Shown here piece by piece: positions 7,258 to 14,885 of a DNA stretch of 64,000 bases. The stretch is from positions 310,001 to 374,000 of the forward strand of contig NZ_JANBBE010000001.1 of assembly GCF_024648825.1 (NCBI RefSeq), in the 5' to 3' direction. Numbering within the stretch: the first letter of the stretch is position 1; every line of letters begins with the position of its first letter. A model generated the notes under the pieces. That model saw nothing but the letters and a program-made list of their open reading frames with translations. It was not told the DNA's origin and searched no databases. This DNA is from Lentzea californiensis (GTDB lineage: Bacteria > Actinomycetota > Actinomycetes > Mycobacteriales > Pseudonocardiaceae). The position numbers were made by a program, and so were the translations under genes.

Positions 7258-9921
7258 CTACTCCAACTCGGCCAGCCTGGCCGCGAGTGCCTCAGCCTGG
7301 TCCTCGTCCAGTTCACGCAAGAGATCCACTGCACGTCGCCACGCCACGGCGGCTTCCGCACGCCGGTCGAGCTCGATCAGGGCGCTACCCAGGTCCTGCA
7401 GAGCCACAGATTCGCTGTCGGAGTCGGCGAACTCGGCCAGGGCCTTGGCTGCGGGGCCGAGCACGGCCACGACTTCGGCATGCCGTCCAAGCCCGGCGAG
7501 TGCCCTGCCCCGCACCACCTGCATCCGCGCGAGCACGTACTCGTGCTCGTCGTCCAACTCGGTCACGACGACGATGGCGCGTTCGGCCACGACGAGAGCC
7601 TCCTCGTGGCGGCCGAGCGCGTTCAGCAGGAAGCCGATGTTGGAGAGCGCAGCGCTCTCCATGTACCCGTTCCCGAGCTCGACACCGATCTCGGCCGCCA
7701 TGGACGAGGTGCCGAGGGCCTCCTCCATCTGACCGAGCTTGCGCTGGAGCGCGGCCATGTTGATCAGACCAGCCGCCTCCGCGGTCCGTTCCCCCGACTC
7801 GCGGACGAACCGCAGTCCCTCCTCGAAGCAGACCAGCGAGTCGTCCAGGCGTTCGAGGTCCGAGTAGTGAGCAGCCAGCTTGAGCAGCAGGAACCCTTGC
7901 TCGCGGGCAGTCCCGAAGGTCTGGACCGCCTCCAGCATCTCGATCCCTTCCGACCAGCGCGACCGGTTGTAGACCAGGAACCTCTCCAAGTGCGTCGGGA
8001 TCAGCAGCGCGAGCCGGTTCCACCCGCGTGCCACGGCCGCGTGCAGCACCGCACGGAGGTTGTCCCAGTCCTCCCGCACCCACGCCAGCGCGTCGGACCG
8101 CGAGGAGAACCCCCGCGGCACCACGCCCGACGTGACCTCACCGGCCCTCACCAACGCGATCGGGTTCTCCACCAGAGCGGCGTTCTCAAGGGTGTGGACG
8201 TACCACTCGGCGACCCTCAGCGCGGCTGCTTCGTCGTCACCGCACAGCTCGGCCGCATAGGCGCGCAGCAGGTCGTGCAGGCTGTAACGCCCAGGTGAAC
8301 GCGTCTGCACGAGGGCGTCGGCGACCAGCCTCTCCAGCAGCCGCCTGGCCTGCGCCACCGACACCCCGGCCAGCGCGGCGGCAGCGCTCACGTCGAAGTC
8401 CTGGCCGGGGTGCACCGGCAACAGCCGGAACATCCGCGCCGACTCGTCATCCAACGCCCGGTACGACCACGAGAACACCGCACGGACGTCCACGTCGTAG
8501 AAGTCGCTGAACGCGTCGAGCCGCTCGTTGCGCAGCTCGGCCACGAACTCCCGCAGCGGCACGTCCGGGAAGCGCGCCACCCGTTCGGCGAACACGCGCA
8601 GCGCCAGCGGCAGTCCGGCACAGCGTTCGACGATCTCGTGAGCGGCCTCCGGTTCGGCATCGAGCCGCCGTTCACCGAGCACGACCGCGAGCAACGACCG
8701 CGCCGCGTCGAAGTCCAGCTCCCGCAGGCCGATCGCGGTCGCGTCGTGCTGTGAGACGAGCGCGCGGAGCTGGTTGCGGCTGGTGATCAACACCCGCACC
8801 CCGGTCGCCGCGGGCAGGAGGGGGAGGACCTGGCGCGCCGACGCGGCGTTGTCGAGCAGGAGCAACAGCCTCCGGTCGACCAAGGTGGTGCGCAGCAACG
8901 CGAACCGGGCGTCCGCGCCGGCCGGGACCTCGTCCACGCCGAGCCCGGCCAGCAACGTCTCCGCCACGACAGCGGGATCGACCGGCTGAACCTCGGGATC
9001 GAACCCGCGCAGGTTCACGTAGAGGTCGCCGTCCGGGTAGTCATCACGAACGTCGCGAGCCCAGTGCAGCACCAGCGCGGTCTTGCCGACGCCACCGACG
9101 CCGTGCACCACGGTGACGCCTGTCGCCGTGCCGAGTTCCCCGAGTTCGTCCTCACGGCCCACGAAGTTCCGCACACCGTGCGGGAGCTGACGTGGCACCT
9201 GCACGCGCTTGCCGGGTGCCACCTCGGCTCGCAGGATCTGCTGGTGCAGCTCCTGCAGCGCGGGACACGGATCGACGCCCAGTTCCTCCGCGAGCCTGTT
9301 CCGCAGGTCCTGGTACGCGTTCAGCGCCTCGGCCTGGTTGCCCGACCGGTACAGCGCGAGCATCAGGTGCGACCAGAACGGCTCCCGCAACGGGTGATCG
9401 GCGACCAGCGACCTCAGTTCCGCCACCAGCTCACCGGAGAGCCCGCTGTCCAGATCGGCGTCGATGCGCCGCTCCAGCACCGTGAGCCGCTCGTCGACCA
9501 GCCGCGGCACGTCCTCGCGGTGCAGGACGTCCGACGCGACGTTGCCGAGAACCGCCCCACGCCACAACGCCGCGGCCGCACCGAAGTCACCCGAACCCGC
9601 GAGGGCGCGGAACCGCAGCAGGTCCAGCTGGTCCGGTTCGACCACGGCGACGTAGCCACCGGTCCGGGTCTGCACGCAGTCGGCCTCGCCCAGCGCGACC
9701 CGCAACCGCCGCACGACCATGTGCAGCGTCTTGTGCGCACGGTCGGCGTTCGGCGGGGCGCCGTCCCACAGCCGGTCGACCAGCTCGTCCACCAGCACCA
9801 ACTGGTTAGGGCGCAACAACAACGCGGCCAGCAACAGGTGACATTGCCCGGAGGGGACTGCTACCGGTTCACCGTCGAGCAGCACCTCCAGCGGCCCCAG
9901 CACACGGTACTCAGCGCGCAC
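7258..9921 (-). CDS. AfsR-type SARP transcriptional regulator
   Basis: 887 residues from a GTG at 9921, chosen because GGGGGTGTTGC precedes it and the protein then begins VRAEYRVLGPLEVLLDGEP, the usual SARP start. Residues 1-95 are an OmpR-like winged helix, 96-235 the bacterial transcriptional activator (BTAD) domain, about 250-560 an NB-ARC ATPase with Walker A GVGGVGKTALV near 270, and 600-887 TPR repeats. SARPs bind direct heptamer repeats 11 bp apart that overlap the -35 region. Three such sites lie immediately upstream (9966-10369), facing away from this gene. Downstream, 107 bases on, comes the Hsp70-like ESX gene on the same strand. This gene is absent from the mycobacterial ESX-4 order. 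Confidence 0.93.
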   Translation of the reverse strand: MRAEYRVLGPLEVLLDGEPVAVPSGQCHLLLAALLLRPNQLVLVDELVDRLWDGAPPNADRAHKTLHMVVRRLRVALGEADCVQTRTGGYVAVVEPDQLDLLRFRALAGSGDFGAAAALWRGAVLGNVASDVLHREDVPRLVDERLTVLERRIDADLDSGLSGELVAELRSLVADHPLREPFWSHLMLALYRSGNQAEALNAYQDLRNRLAEELGVDPCPALQELHQQILRAEVAPGKRVQVPRQLPHGVRNFVGREDELGELGTATGVTVVHGVGGVGKTALVLHWARDVRDDYPDGDLYVNLRGFDPEVQPVDPAVVAETLLAGLGVDEVPAGADARFALLRTTLVDRRLLLLLDNAASARQVLPLLPAATGVRVLITSRNQLRALVSQHDATAIGLRELDFDAARSLLAVVLGERRLDAEPEAAHEIVERCAGLPLALRVFAERVARFPDVPLREFVAELRNERLDAFSDFYDVDVRAVFSWSYRALDDESARMFRLLPVHPGQDFDVSAAAALAGVSVAQARRLLERLVADALVQTRSPGRYSLHDLLRAYAAELCGDDEAAALRVAEWYVHTLENAALVENPIALVRAGEVTSGVVPRGFSSRSDALAWVREDWDNLRAVLHAAVARGWNRLALLIPTHLERFLVYNRSRWSEGIEMLEAVQTFGTAREQGFLLLKLAAHYSDLERLDDSLVCFEEGLRFVRESGERTAEAAGLINMAALQRKLGQMEEALGTSSMAAEIGVELGNGYMESAALSNIGFLLNALGRHEEALVVAERAIVVVTELDDEHEYVLARMQVVRGRALAGLGRHAEVVAVLGPAAKALAEFADSDSESVALQDLGSALIELDRRAEAAVAWRRAVDLLRELDEDQAEALAARLAELE

Positions 9922-9965
9922 GCAACACCCCCAGATCACAGGCAGTGTAGGCGCCGTGATCACTG

Positions 9966-9998
9966 TGTGAGCGAAGTGTGAGCGGCCTCGGGCAGAGT
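9966..9998 (+). promoter_or_regulatory. SARP-type promoter 1
   Basis: TGTGAGCG occurs at 9966-9973 and again at 9977-9984, exactly 11 bp apart. Eight bases follow, then the -10-like CAGAGT at 9993-9998. This is the geometry established for SARP targets: direct repeats on one helix face, with the downstream repeat 8 bp from the -10 box. Transcription would run rightward, starting near 10005, away from the SARP start at 9921. Confidence 0.8.
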
Positions 9999-10004
9999 TC
10001 TCCT

Positions 10005-10049
10005 CAGCGGTGCTGGTGGCGAAGTTCCTGGGGGGCCACCAGCACCGCT
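10005..10049 (+). ncRNA. Putative short structured RNA from SARP promoter 1
   Basis: Just after the expected start a perfect 15-bp stem (10006-10020 / 10035-10049) encloses a 14-base loop GAAGTTCCTGGGGG. The loop motif CCTGGGGG recurs in the two units downstream at a similar distance from the promoter. No terminator like those of units 2 and 3 is seen before promoter 2, so this copy may be degenerate, processed, or read into unit 2. Confidence 0.45.
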
Positions 10050-10099
10050 CATCAGTTCCGGGAGTGCTGCGAGCTCGGTCCGCGGCCAGTCAGACGACG

Positions 10100-10132
10100 T
10101 GTGACCGAAGTGTGAGCGCGACCGGGCAAAGT
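10100..10132 (+). promoter_or_regulatory. SARP-type promoter 2
   Basis: TGTGACCG (10100-10107) and TGTGAGCG (10111-10118) are 11 bp apart. Eight bases later comes CAAAGT (10127-10132). Spacing is identical to promoters 1 and 3. Predicted start near 10139. Confidence 0.8.
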
Positions 10133-10138
10133 GGCCCT

Positions 10139-10311
10139 CAGCCGGAGCGACGAGAGCGACGTTGAAGTCCTGGGGGCGTCACGATCGCCGATCTCCCCTG
10201 ACAGCCCCTCCCAGTGGTGTGGTCAGGGTGGAACTCCGGTCATGGGGGGAACCGGACGGTCCCCTGCTGTCCGGCGAAGGCCCGCGGCTTCGGCTGCGGG
10301 CCTTTCTCATT
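10139..10311 (+). ncRNA. Putative SARP-driven small RNA A
   Basis: About 170 bases from the predicted start of promoter 2 to the T run after the terminator at 10277-10304. Elements in order: 5' CAGCCGG; an imperfect hairpin whose loop holds CCTGGGGG (10169-10176); a 7-bp stem (10196-10202 / 10222-10228) with CCCCTCCC in its loop; then two mutually exclusive 5-6 bp stems, one showing a G6 loop (10236-10255) and one showing CCCCTGCT (10252-10274); then the terminator. There is no credible reading frame with a ribosome site. The same order of elements recurs in RNA B (10376-10548), which suggests paralogous RNAs. Confidence 0.55.
10277..10304 (+). terminator. Intrinsic terminator of small RNA A
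   Basis: A 12-bp stem with one G-U pair (10277-10288 / 10293-10304) closed by a TTCG tetraloop and followed by TCTCATT. It is nearly identical to the terminator at 10513-10542. Confidence 0.8.
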
Positions 10312-10336
10312 GCCGGGGGAAGACATGTCATCCAGA

Positions 10337-10369
10337 CGTGAGCGGCGCGTGAGCGGTGTGCGGCACAGT
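10337..10369 (+). promoter_or_regulatory. SARP-type promoter 3
   Basis: CGTGAGCG at 10337-10344 and at 10348-10355 are 11 bp apart. Eight bases later comes CACAGT (10364-10369). It has the same architecture as promoters 1 and 2. Predicted start near 10376. Confidence 0.8.
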
Positions 10370-10375
10370 TCTCTG

Positions 10376-10548
10376 CAGCCGGTTCGGAGGAGTCAGCCTG
10401 GGGGATGACTCGGAAGAACGGGATCCGGAACGCCGGTGTGGTCGCCTCCCTCTTGACCGCACCGGCGTTCCCGATCCGGCGGCGTGTGGGCAGGTAGTAC
10501 CCCTGCTACCGGAAAGGCCCGCGGCTTCGGCCGCGGGCCTTTGCCGTT
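10376..10548 (+). ncRNA. Putative SARP-driven small RNA B
   Basis: About 170 bases from the expected start of promoter 3 to the terminator at 10513-10542. Elements in order: 5' CAGCCGG; a GAGTCA/TGACTC stem with CCTGGGGG in the loop (10397-10404); a long 23-bp hairpin (10421-10443 / 10455-10477) with one mismatch and one G-U pair, loop GCCTCCCTCTT; a short stem with CCCCTG in the loop before CTACCGG; then the terminator. The CCTCCC loop is complementary to Shine-Dalgarno sequences. A 30-codon frame (10405-10497) abuts the G run directly without ribosome-site spacing and is not conserved in RNA A, so I treat the unit as non-coding. Confidence 0.55.
10513..10542 (+). terminator. Intrinsic terminator of small RNA B
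   Basis: Perfect 13-bp stem (10513-10525 / 10530-10542) with a TTCG tetraloop and a short T run inside the 3' arm. It is almost the same sequence as the terminator at 10277-10304. Confidence 0.8.
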
Positions 10549-10572
10549 CGCGCGGCGTTCCCCCGAAACGAC

Positions 10573-10611
10573 TCGTGGGTGGCCCCGCCGTTGCGGCGAG
10601 ACCACCCACGA
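10573..10611 (-). terminator. Terminator after eccC
   Basis: A 10-bp inverted repeat (10573-10582 / 10602-10611) with a nested CGCCG/CGGCG stem lies 19 bases past the eccC stop. It can also stop residual transcription coming from the small-RNA units on the plus strand. Confidence 0.65.
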
Positions 10612-10629
10612 AGACCGTTGTGACGAGTC

Positions 10630-13600
10630 CTAGTCCGGCGAGATCCAGGCGAACTGCATGCGCTGCTGACCGTGCTTGCGGGTCACCAGGGTGCCCCGGC
10701 CGGGAGGCTGCTGCGACGGCTTGAGGTTGCCGACGATGTTGCCCTCCTCCTTCGAACCGGAACCGACGAAGATCGGCGCCGAGATCTCCTTCAGCTTGCC
10801 CATGACCGGGTCGTACATCGCGCGGGACGCACCACCCATGCGGCGGACGACGACGATGTGCAGACCGACGTCCTTGGCCTGCGGGATGAACTCGGCCAGC
10901 GGCTGCATGGGGTTCTGAGCACCCTGCGGAGCGACCAGGTCGTAGTCGTCGACGATGACGAAGACCTCCGGGCCCTTCCACCAGGAACGGTTCTTGAGCT
11001 GCTCCTGCGTGACGTCCGGGCCGGGCATGCGGCCCGCGAGCGAACCGCGGACCTCCTGCACGTTCTGGGTGAACTGCGGGCCCGACACCGCGTAGGTGAG
11101 CAGGTGGTCGGTGTCGATGAAGCCGAGCATCGTGCGGCGGTAGTCCGCGAGCAGGATCAACGCCTCGGACGAGGTGTAGCTCTGCATGATGCCGCGGACG
11201 ATCGTGCGCAGGATGTTCGTCTTGCCCGACTCGCCGTCCGCCAGCGCCATGAAGTGCGGGTCCGCGTCGAAGTCCAGGTAGACCGGCGCGAGCTCGTCCT
11301 CGTTGACACCGACCGGGACGAGGTGCCCGCGGTTGGGGAAGGTCTGCTGGACGTGGGCCATGAACTGCCCGTGGTCGAGCAGGTCGGGCAGCATCCGGAC
11401 CTGCGGGGCGCGCGGGCCCTGCCAGGCCGCCGTGAGCTTGTTCGCGAGGTCCGCGACACCCGCCGTGACGCTGTTCGCGTCCTGCAAGGTGTCGATGCGC
11501 GGCAGGCCGACCAGGTAGTGCAGCCGGCGTCCGGTGGCGCCGTCCATGGTGATACCGCGGCCAGGACGGCCCGGCGGCACGTTGACCGCCACCTTGCGGT
11601 CGACCTCGGACTCGCTCGGGTCACCGAGCCGCAGCTCGAAGCGCGTGCCGAGGAGGTCCTTCATCGCGGGCCGGATCTCCGCCCACCGGCTCGCGCCGAG
11701 GATCACGTGCACGCCGTAGGACAGACCCTGGGCGGCGAGCGCCTGGATCTGCGGCTCGACCATCTCGAACTCCTGGCGGAAGTTCATCCAGCCGTCGATG
11801 ATCAGGAACGCGTCACCGAACGCGTCGTCCTTGATCTCACCGCGACGCTTGCGGTTGCGGAACTCGGCCAGCTCGATGCGTGCGTCGCGCCAGCGGAGCT
11901 CGCGCTCGGCGATCAGCGTCTGGAGCTCGGCCACCATGCGGCGGACCTTGTCGACGTCGAGACGACCGGCGAAGCCACCGACGTGCGGCAGGTCCTCCAT
12001 CGCGGCGAGCGAACCACCACCGAGGTCGATGCAGTAGAACTGCACCTCCTCGGGCGTGTGGGTGAGCGCCATCGACGCGATGATCGTCCTGAGCATCATC
12101 GACTTGCCGGACTGCGGGCCACCGACGACCGCGCCGTGGCCCGCCGCACCGGAGAAGTCCGCCCACAGCAGGTCGCGGCGCTGCTCGAACGGCTTGTCGA
12201 CGATGCCGACCGGGATCTGCAGCGTGCTGTTGGCCGGGTAGCCCGGCGACGTGAGACCGCGGTCCGGCGTCACGTCGAGCGGCGGCAGCATCGTGTCCAT
12301 CGTCGGCGGCTCGTTGAGCGGCGGCAGCCACACCTCGTGCGCGGGCGGGCCCTGACCGACGAGGCGGTCGACGATGAGCTCGAGCTGGGTCGGCTCGTTC
12401 GCGTCCTCCTTGACCGGCTCCGCGACCTTCACCGGCTCGAGCGGGCGCTCCGGCTCCTTCGGGATCTCGATGAAGTCCGGCACGAAGAAGCGCGGGCGCT
12501 TGTCACTGCGCACGGCCACCGACTCACCGGCGGACTGCATGCCCGCCGGCCGGTAGGTGCCCGAGACGTAGAGCGCCTTGAACCTGGTGAGCGGCGTGCC
12601 CTGCACGCTCAGGTAACCCGAGCCCGGGATCGGCGGCAGCTCGTAGGCGTCCGGCACACCGATCGCCGCACGGGACTCCGCCGCGTTGAACGTCTTGAGG
12701 CCGATCCGGTACGAGAGGAACGTGTCCAGACCTCGCAGCTTGCCTTCCTCGAGCCGCTGCGACGCGAGGAGCATGTGCATCTGCAGCGACCGGCCGACAC
12801 GACCGATCTGGAGGAAGATGTCGATGAAGTCCGGCTTCGCCGTCAGCATCTCGGAGAACTCGTCGATGCAGATGAACAGCGCGGGCAGCGGGTCGAGCTG
12901 GGCACCGTTCTCACGGGCCTTCTCGTAGTCCCAGACGTTCTTGTAGTTGCCCTTCGCCAGGACCTCCTGACGACGCGACACCTCGCCCTCGATGGCGTCC
13001 TTCATGCGGTCGACCAGGCTGAGGTCGCCGGCGAGGTTGGTGATCGTGGCTGCGACGTGCGGTGCCTTGTCCAGACCGAGGAACGTCGCACCACCCTTGA
13101 AGTCGACGAGGATCATGTTGAGCGCCGTCGACGAGTGCGAGGCCAGCAGACCGAGCACCAGCGTGCGGAGGAACTCCGACTTGCCGGAACCGGTCGCACC
13201 GATGCACAGGCCGTGCGGGCCCATGCCGTCCTCGGCGGCTTCCTTGATGTCGAGCTCGACCGCCTGGCCGTGCTCGCCGATGCCGAACGGGATGCGGTAG
13301 CGGTCGCGCTTGGGCCGCGGCCGCCACGCCTGCTGCACGTCGAACGTGATCGGGTCGCCGGGAATGCCCATGAACTCGAGGATCGGCGGGTTGTTGCTCA
13401 TCGCCAACGGGTCCTCGCCGCTGTCGCCACCGGCTTCACCGGCGGCGCCCATGCGGTACGGCGAGAGCCTGCGGGCCAGCGCCTCGGACTCCACGACGGA
13501 CAGGCGGTCCGGTGCGCCGAACCACTCGACACCGCTCGCGGACCGGGCACCCAGCTGGTTGTTCTCGACGACGAGCCGCAGACCGCGTCGCGCCGTCAGG

Positions 13601-14655
13601 TTGCCCAGGCACTCGCTCAGGTCCAGCAGCGTGACGCCGACCAGACCCTCCTCGAGGATGATCATCTCTTCGCGGCTGATGTCGCCGTCGTCGATGACGA
13701 TCACGATGTGCGGCTGGTCGGGCGGTGGCGGGGCGTTGCGGGTGAACCGCTGCCGGTCGCGCAGGTTCTCGTCCAGCATCGCCTCGACCTCGGCGAGCGA
13801 GTTCGCCATCATGCGGCGCTGGCCGATGCCGTCGATGTCGGTGGGGTGCTGCGCGTGCGGCAGCCACTTCACCCACTCCCACAACTGCTTCGTGCGGCCC
13901 GCGCTGACGACCGCGATCAGCAGGTCGTCCGGGGCGTGGAACGTGACGAGCTGGGCGATGAGGGCGCGCGCGAGGTCGCGGCGGTCCTCGATCTCACCGA
14001 GCAGGCCGACCGCGGCGAAACCGCGCAGTGCGATGGAGATCGGGAGGTCGGGCACGAGCGAGTGGGCGCGCACGAAACGGCGCAGCGCCAGCGTCGCGAT
14101 CGGCTCGAGCTCCTCGACGGGACCGGTCTGCGGCGGCACCAGGCGGGTCGCGAGGCGCTGCGAGCCCCGTCCCGCGCGCAGGTGGCAGAAGTCCGGGTCG
14201 TTCTGACGGCGTTCCCACATGCGCCTGGTGGTGGCGAGGGACCACAGCATCTGCGGGTCGGGGTGCACCCACTCGCGCTCGGCGCGCTGCTCGTCGGCGG
14301 CCTCGCGGGCGCGGTCGCGCATCTGGCCGAGGTACCGCAGGTAGTCCTTGCGGTCCTCGTTCATCTCGGCTTTCTTCTGGCCCTTGCCCGAGCCCATGCC
14401 GCTCGCCATCATGCCGATGGTCGAGATCATCATCATGCCCGGCATGATCATCGCCGCGGGCTGCCGCGGCATGAACACGAGCATCATGCCCATCATGCCC
14501 ATCGACGCCACGATCATGACGACGGGCATCGCCTTCATCATGATGTTGCCGGGGATGATCCGGGGGACCTCGGGTGGCGGTTCGAGGTGGACCTCACCGC
14601 CCGGAGGCCGGGGAGCAGCAAGGCGTGCCGTTCGCTTGAACTGCAGCGTGCTCAA
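10630..14655 (-). CDS. eccC: ESX-4 type VII secretion ATPase EccC
   Basis: EccC is the FtsK/SpoIIIE-family motor that recognises substrates and energises export at the inner membrane. 1341 residues from a TTG at 14655 (LSTLQFKRTARLAAPRPPGG), with AGAGG 10 bases upstream; no ATG or GTG gives a better start. Two membrane helices lie at about 35-90 and are very Met-rich (stretches such as MGMMGMMLVFM). Three ATPase domains follow, with Walker A motifs GATGSGKS near 485, GGPQSGKS near 845 and ESGKT near 1140, so both usual halves are fused in one chain. Domain 1 also shows ILVDFKGGATF and CIDEFSEM. Divergent from eccD. Confidence 0.96.
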   Translation of the reverse strand: MSTLQFKRTARLAAPRPPGGEVHLEPPPEVPRIIPGNIMMKAMPVVMIVASMGMMGMMLVFMPRQPAAMIMPGMMMISTIGMMASGMGSGKGQKKAEMNEDRKDYLRYLGQMRDRAREAADEQRAEREWVHPDPQMLWSLATTRRMWERRQNDPDFCHLRAGRGSQRLATRLVPPQTGPVEELEPIATLALRRFVRAHSLVPDLPISIALRGFAAVGLLGEIEDRRDLARALIAQLVTFHAPDDLLIAVVSAGRTKQLWEWVKWLPHAQHPTDIDGIGQRRMMANSLAEVEAMLDENLRDRQRFTRNAPPPPDQPHIVIVIDDGDISREEMIILEEGLVGVTLLDLSECLGNLTARRGLRLVVENNQLGARSASGVEWFGAPDRLSVVESEALARRLSPYRMGAAGEAGGDSGEDPLAMSNNPPILEFMGIPGDPITFDVQQAWRPRPKRDRYRIPFGIGEHGQAVELDIKEAAEDGMGPHGLCIGATGSGKSEFLRTLVLGLLASHSSTALNMILVDFKGGATFLGLDKAPHVAATITNLAGDLSLVDRMKDAIEGEVSRRQEVLAKGNYKNVWDYEKARENGAQLDPLPALFICIDEFSEMLTAKPDFIDIFLQIGRVGRSLQMHMLLASQRLEEGKLRGLDTFLSYRIGLKTFNAAESRAAIGVPDAYELPPIPGSGYLSVQGTPLTRFKALYVSGTYRPAGMQSAGESVAVRSDKRPRFFVPDFIEIPKEPERPLEPVKVAEPVKEDANEPTQLELIVDRLVGQGPPAHEVWLPPLNEPPTMDTMLPPLDVTPDRGLTSPGYPANSTLQIPVGIVDKPFEQRRDLLWADFSGAAGHGAVVGGPQSGKSMMLRTIIASMALTHTPEEVQFYCIDLGGGSLAAMEDLPHVGGFAGRLDVDKVRRMVAELQTLIAERELRWRDARIELAEFRNRKRRGEIKDDAFGDAFLIIDGWMNFRQEFEMVEPQIQALAAQGLSYGVHVILGASRWAEIRPAMKDLLGTRFELRLGDPSESEVDRKVAVNVPPGRPGRGITMDGATGRRLHYLVGLPRIDTLQDANSVTAGVADLANKLTAAWQGPRAPQVRMLPDLLDHGQFMAHVQQTFPNRGHLVPVGVNEDELAPVYLDFDADPHFMALADGESGKTNILRTIVRGIMQSYTSSEALILLADYRRTMLGFIDTDHLLTYAVSGPQFTQNVQEVRGSLAGRMPGPDVTQEQLKNRSWWKGPEVFVIVDDYDLVAPQGAQNPMQPLAEFIPQAKDVGLHIVVVRRMGGASRAMYDPVMGKLKEISAPIFVGSGSKEEGNIVGNLKPSQQPPGRGTLVTRKHGQQRMQFAWISPD

Positions 14656-14885
14656 CTGACAGGCACCTCTTCGACTCGTTACGCCACCAGTAGCAACCGA
14701 CACTATTGCGCATCCGCGCGCGTCACGAAGGTGGGTCGGAAAAAAACCCAGTCGAACGTGTTCTGCGAACCACACGTGCAAGAGGCGTCGGTGCGGCCAT
14801 ACTAGGGCCGCCCGCCAACCGTCCAGGTGGACCAATAGGGTCGGGCACATCGTTTGCAAGCGTTGATCTGACTTAGGGGGCCCTG
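14656..14885. promoter_or_regulatory. Divergent eccC / eccD regulatory region
   Basis: 230 bases separate the divergent eccC and eccD starts, so promoters for both must lie here. ATACTA and AATAGG elements near 14800-14840 are weak -10 candidates in either direction. No SARP-type repeat pair is visible here. Confidence 0.35.

Noticed and set aside
5165..7732. 855-codon plus-strand frame across the Hsp70-like gene
   Set aside because: Low-complexity Arg/His-rich shadow of 5336-7150 and the SARP 3' end.
10405..10497. 30-codon frame MTRKNGIRNAG... inside small RNA B
   Set aside because: The ATG directly abuts the G run with no ribosome-site spacing, and RNA A has no matching frame at the same place. 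The conserved features are structural, so I treat the unit as RNA.
9922..10629. CRISPR-like repeats
   Set aside because: The three repeated boxes are promoter elements with different spacing (134 and 237 bp) and do not form repeat-spacer units.
10672..14805. Very long open frame on the plus strand opposite eccC
   Set aside because: It is the shadow of eccC. The product is rich in Arg, His, Val and Asp without domains, and has no ribosome site; G/C third-position bias belongs to the minus strand.
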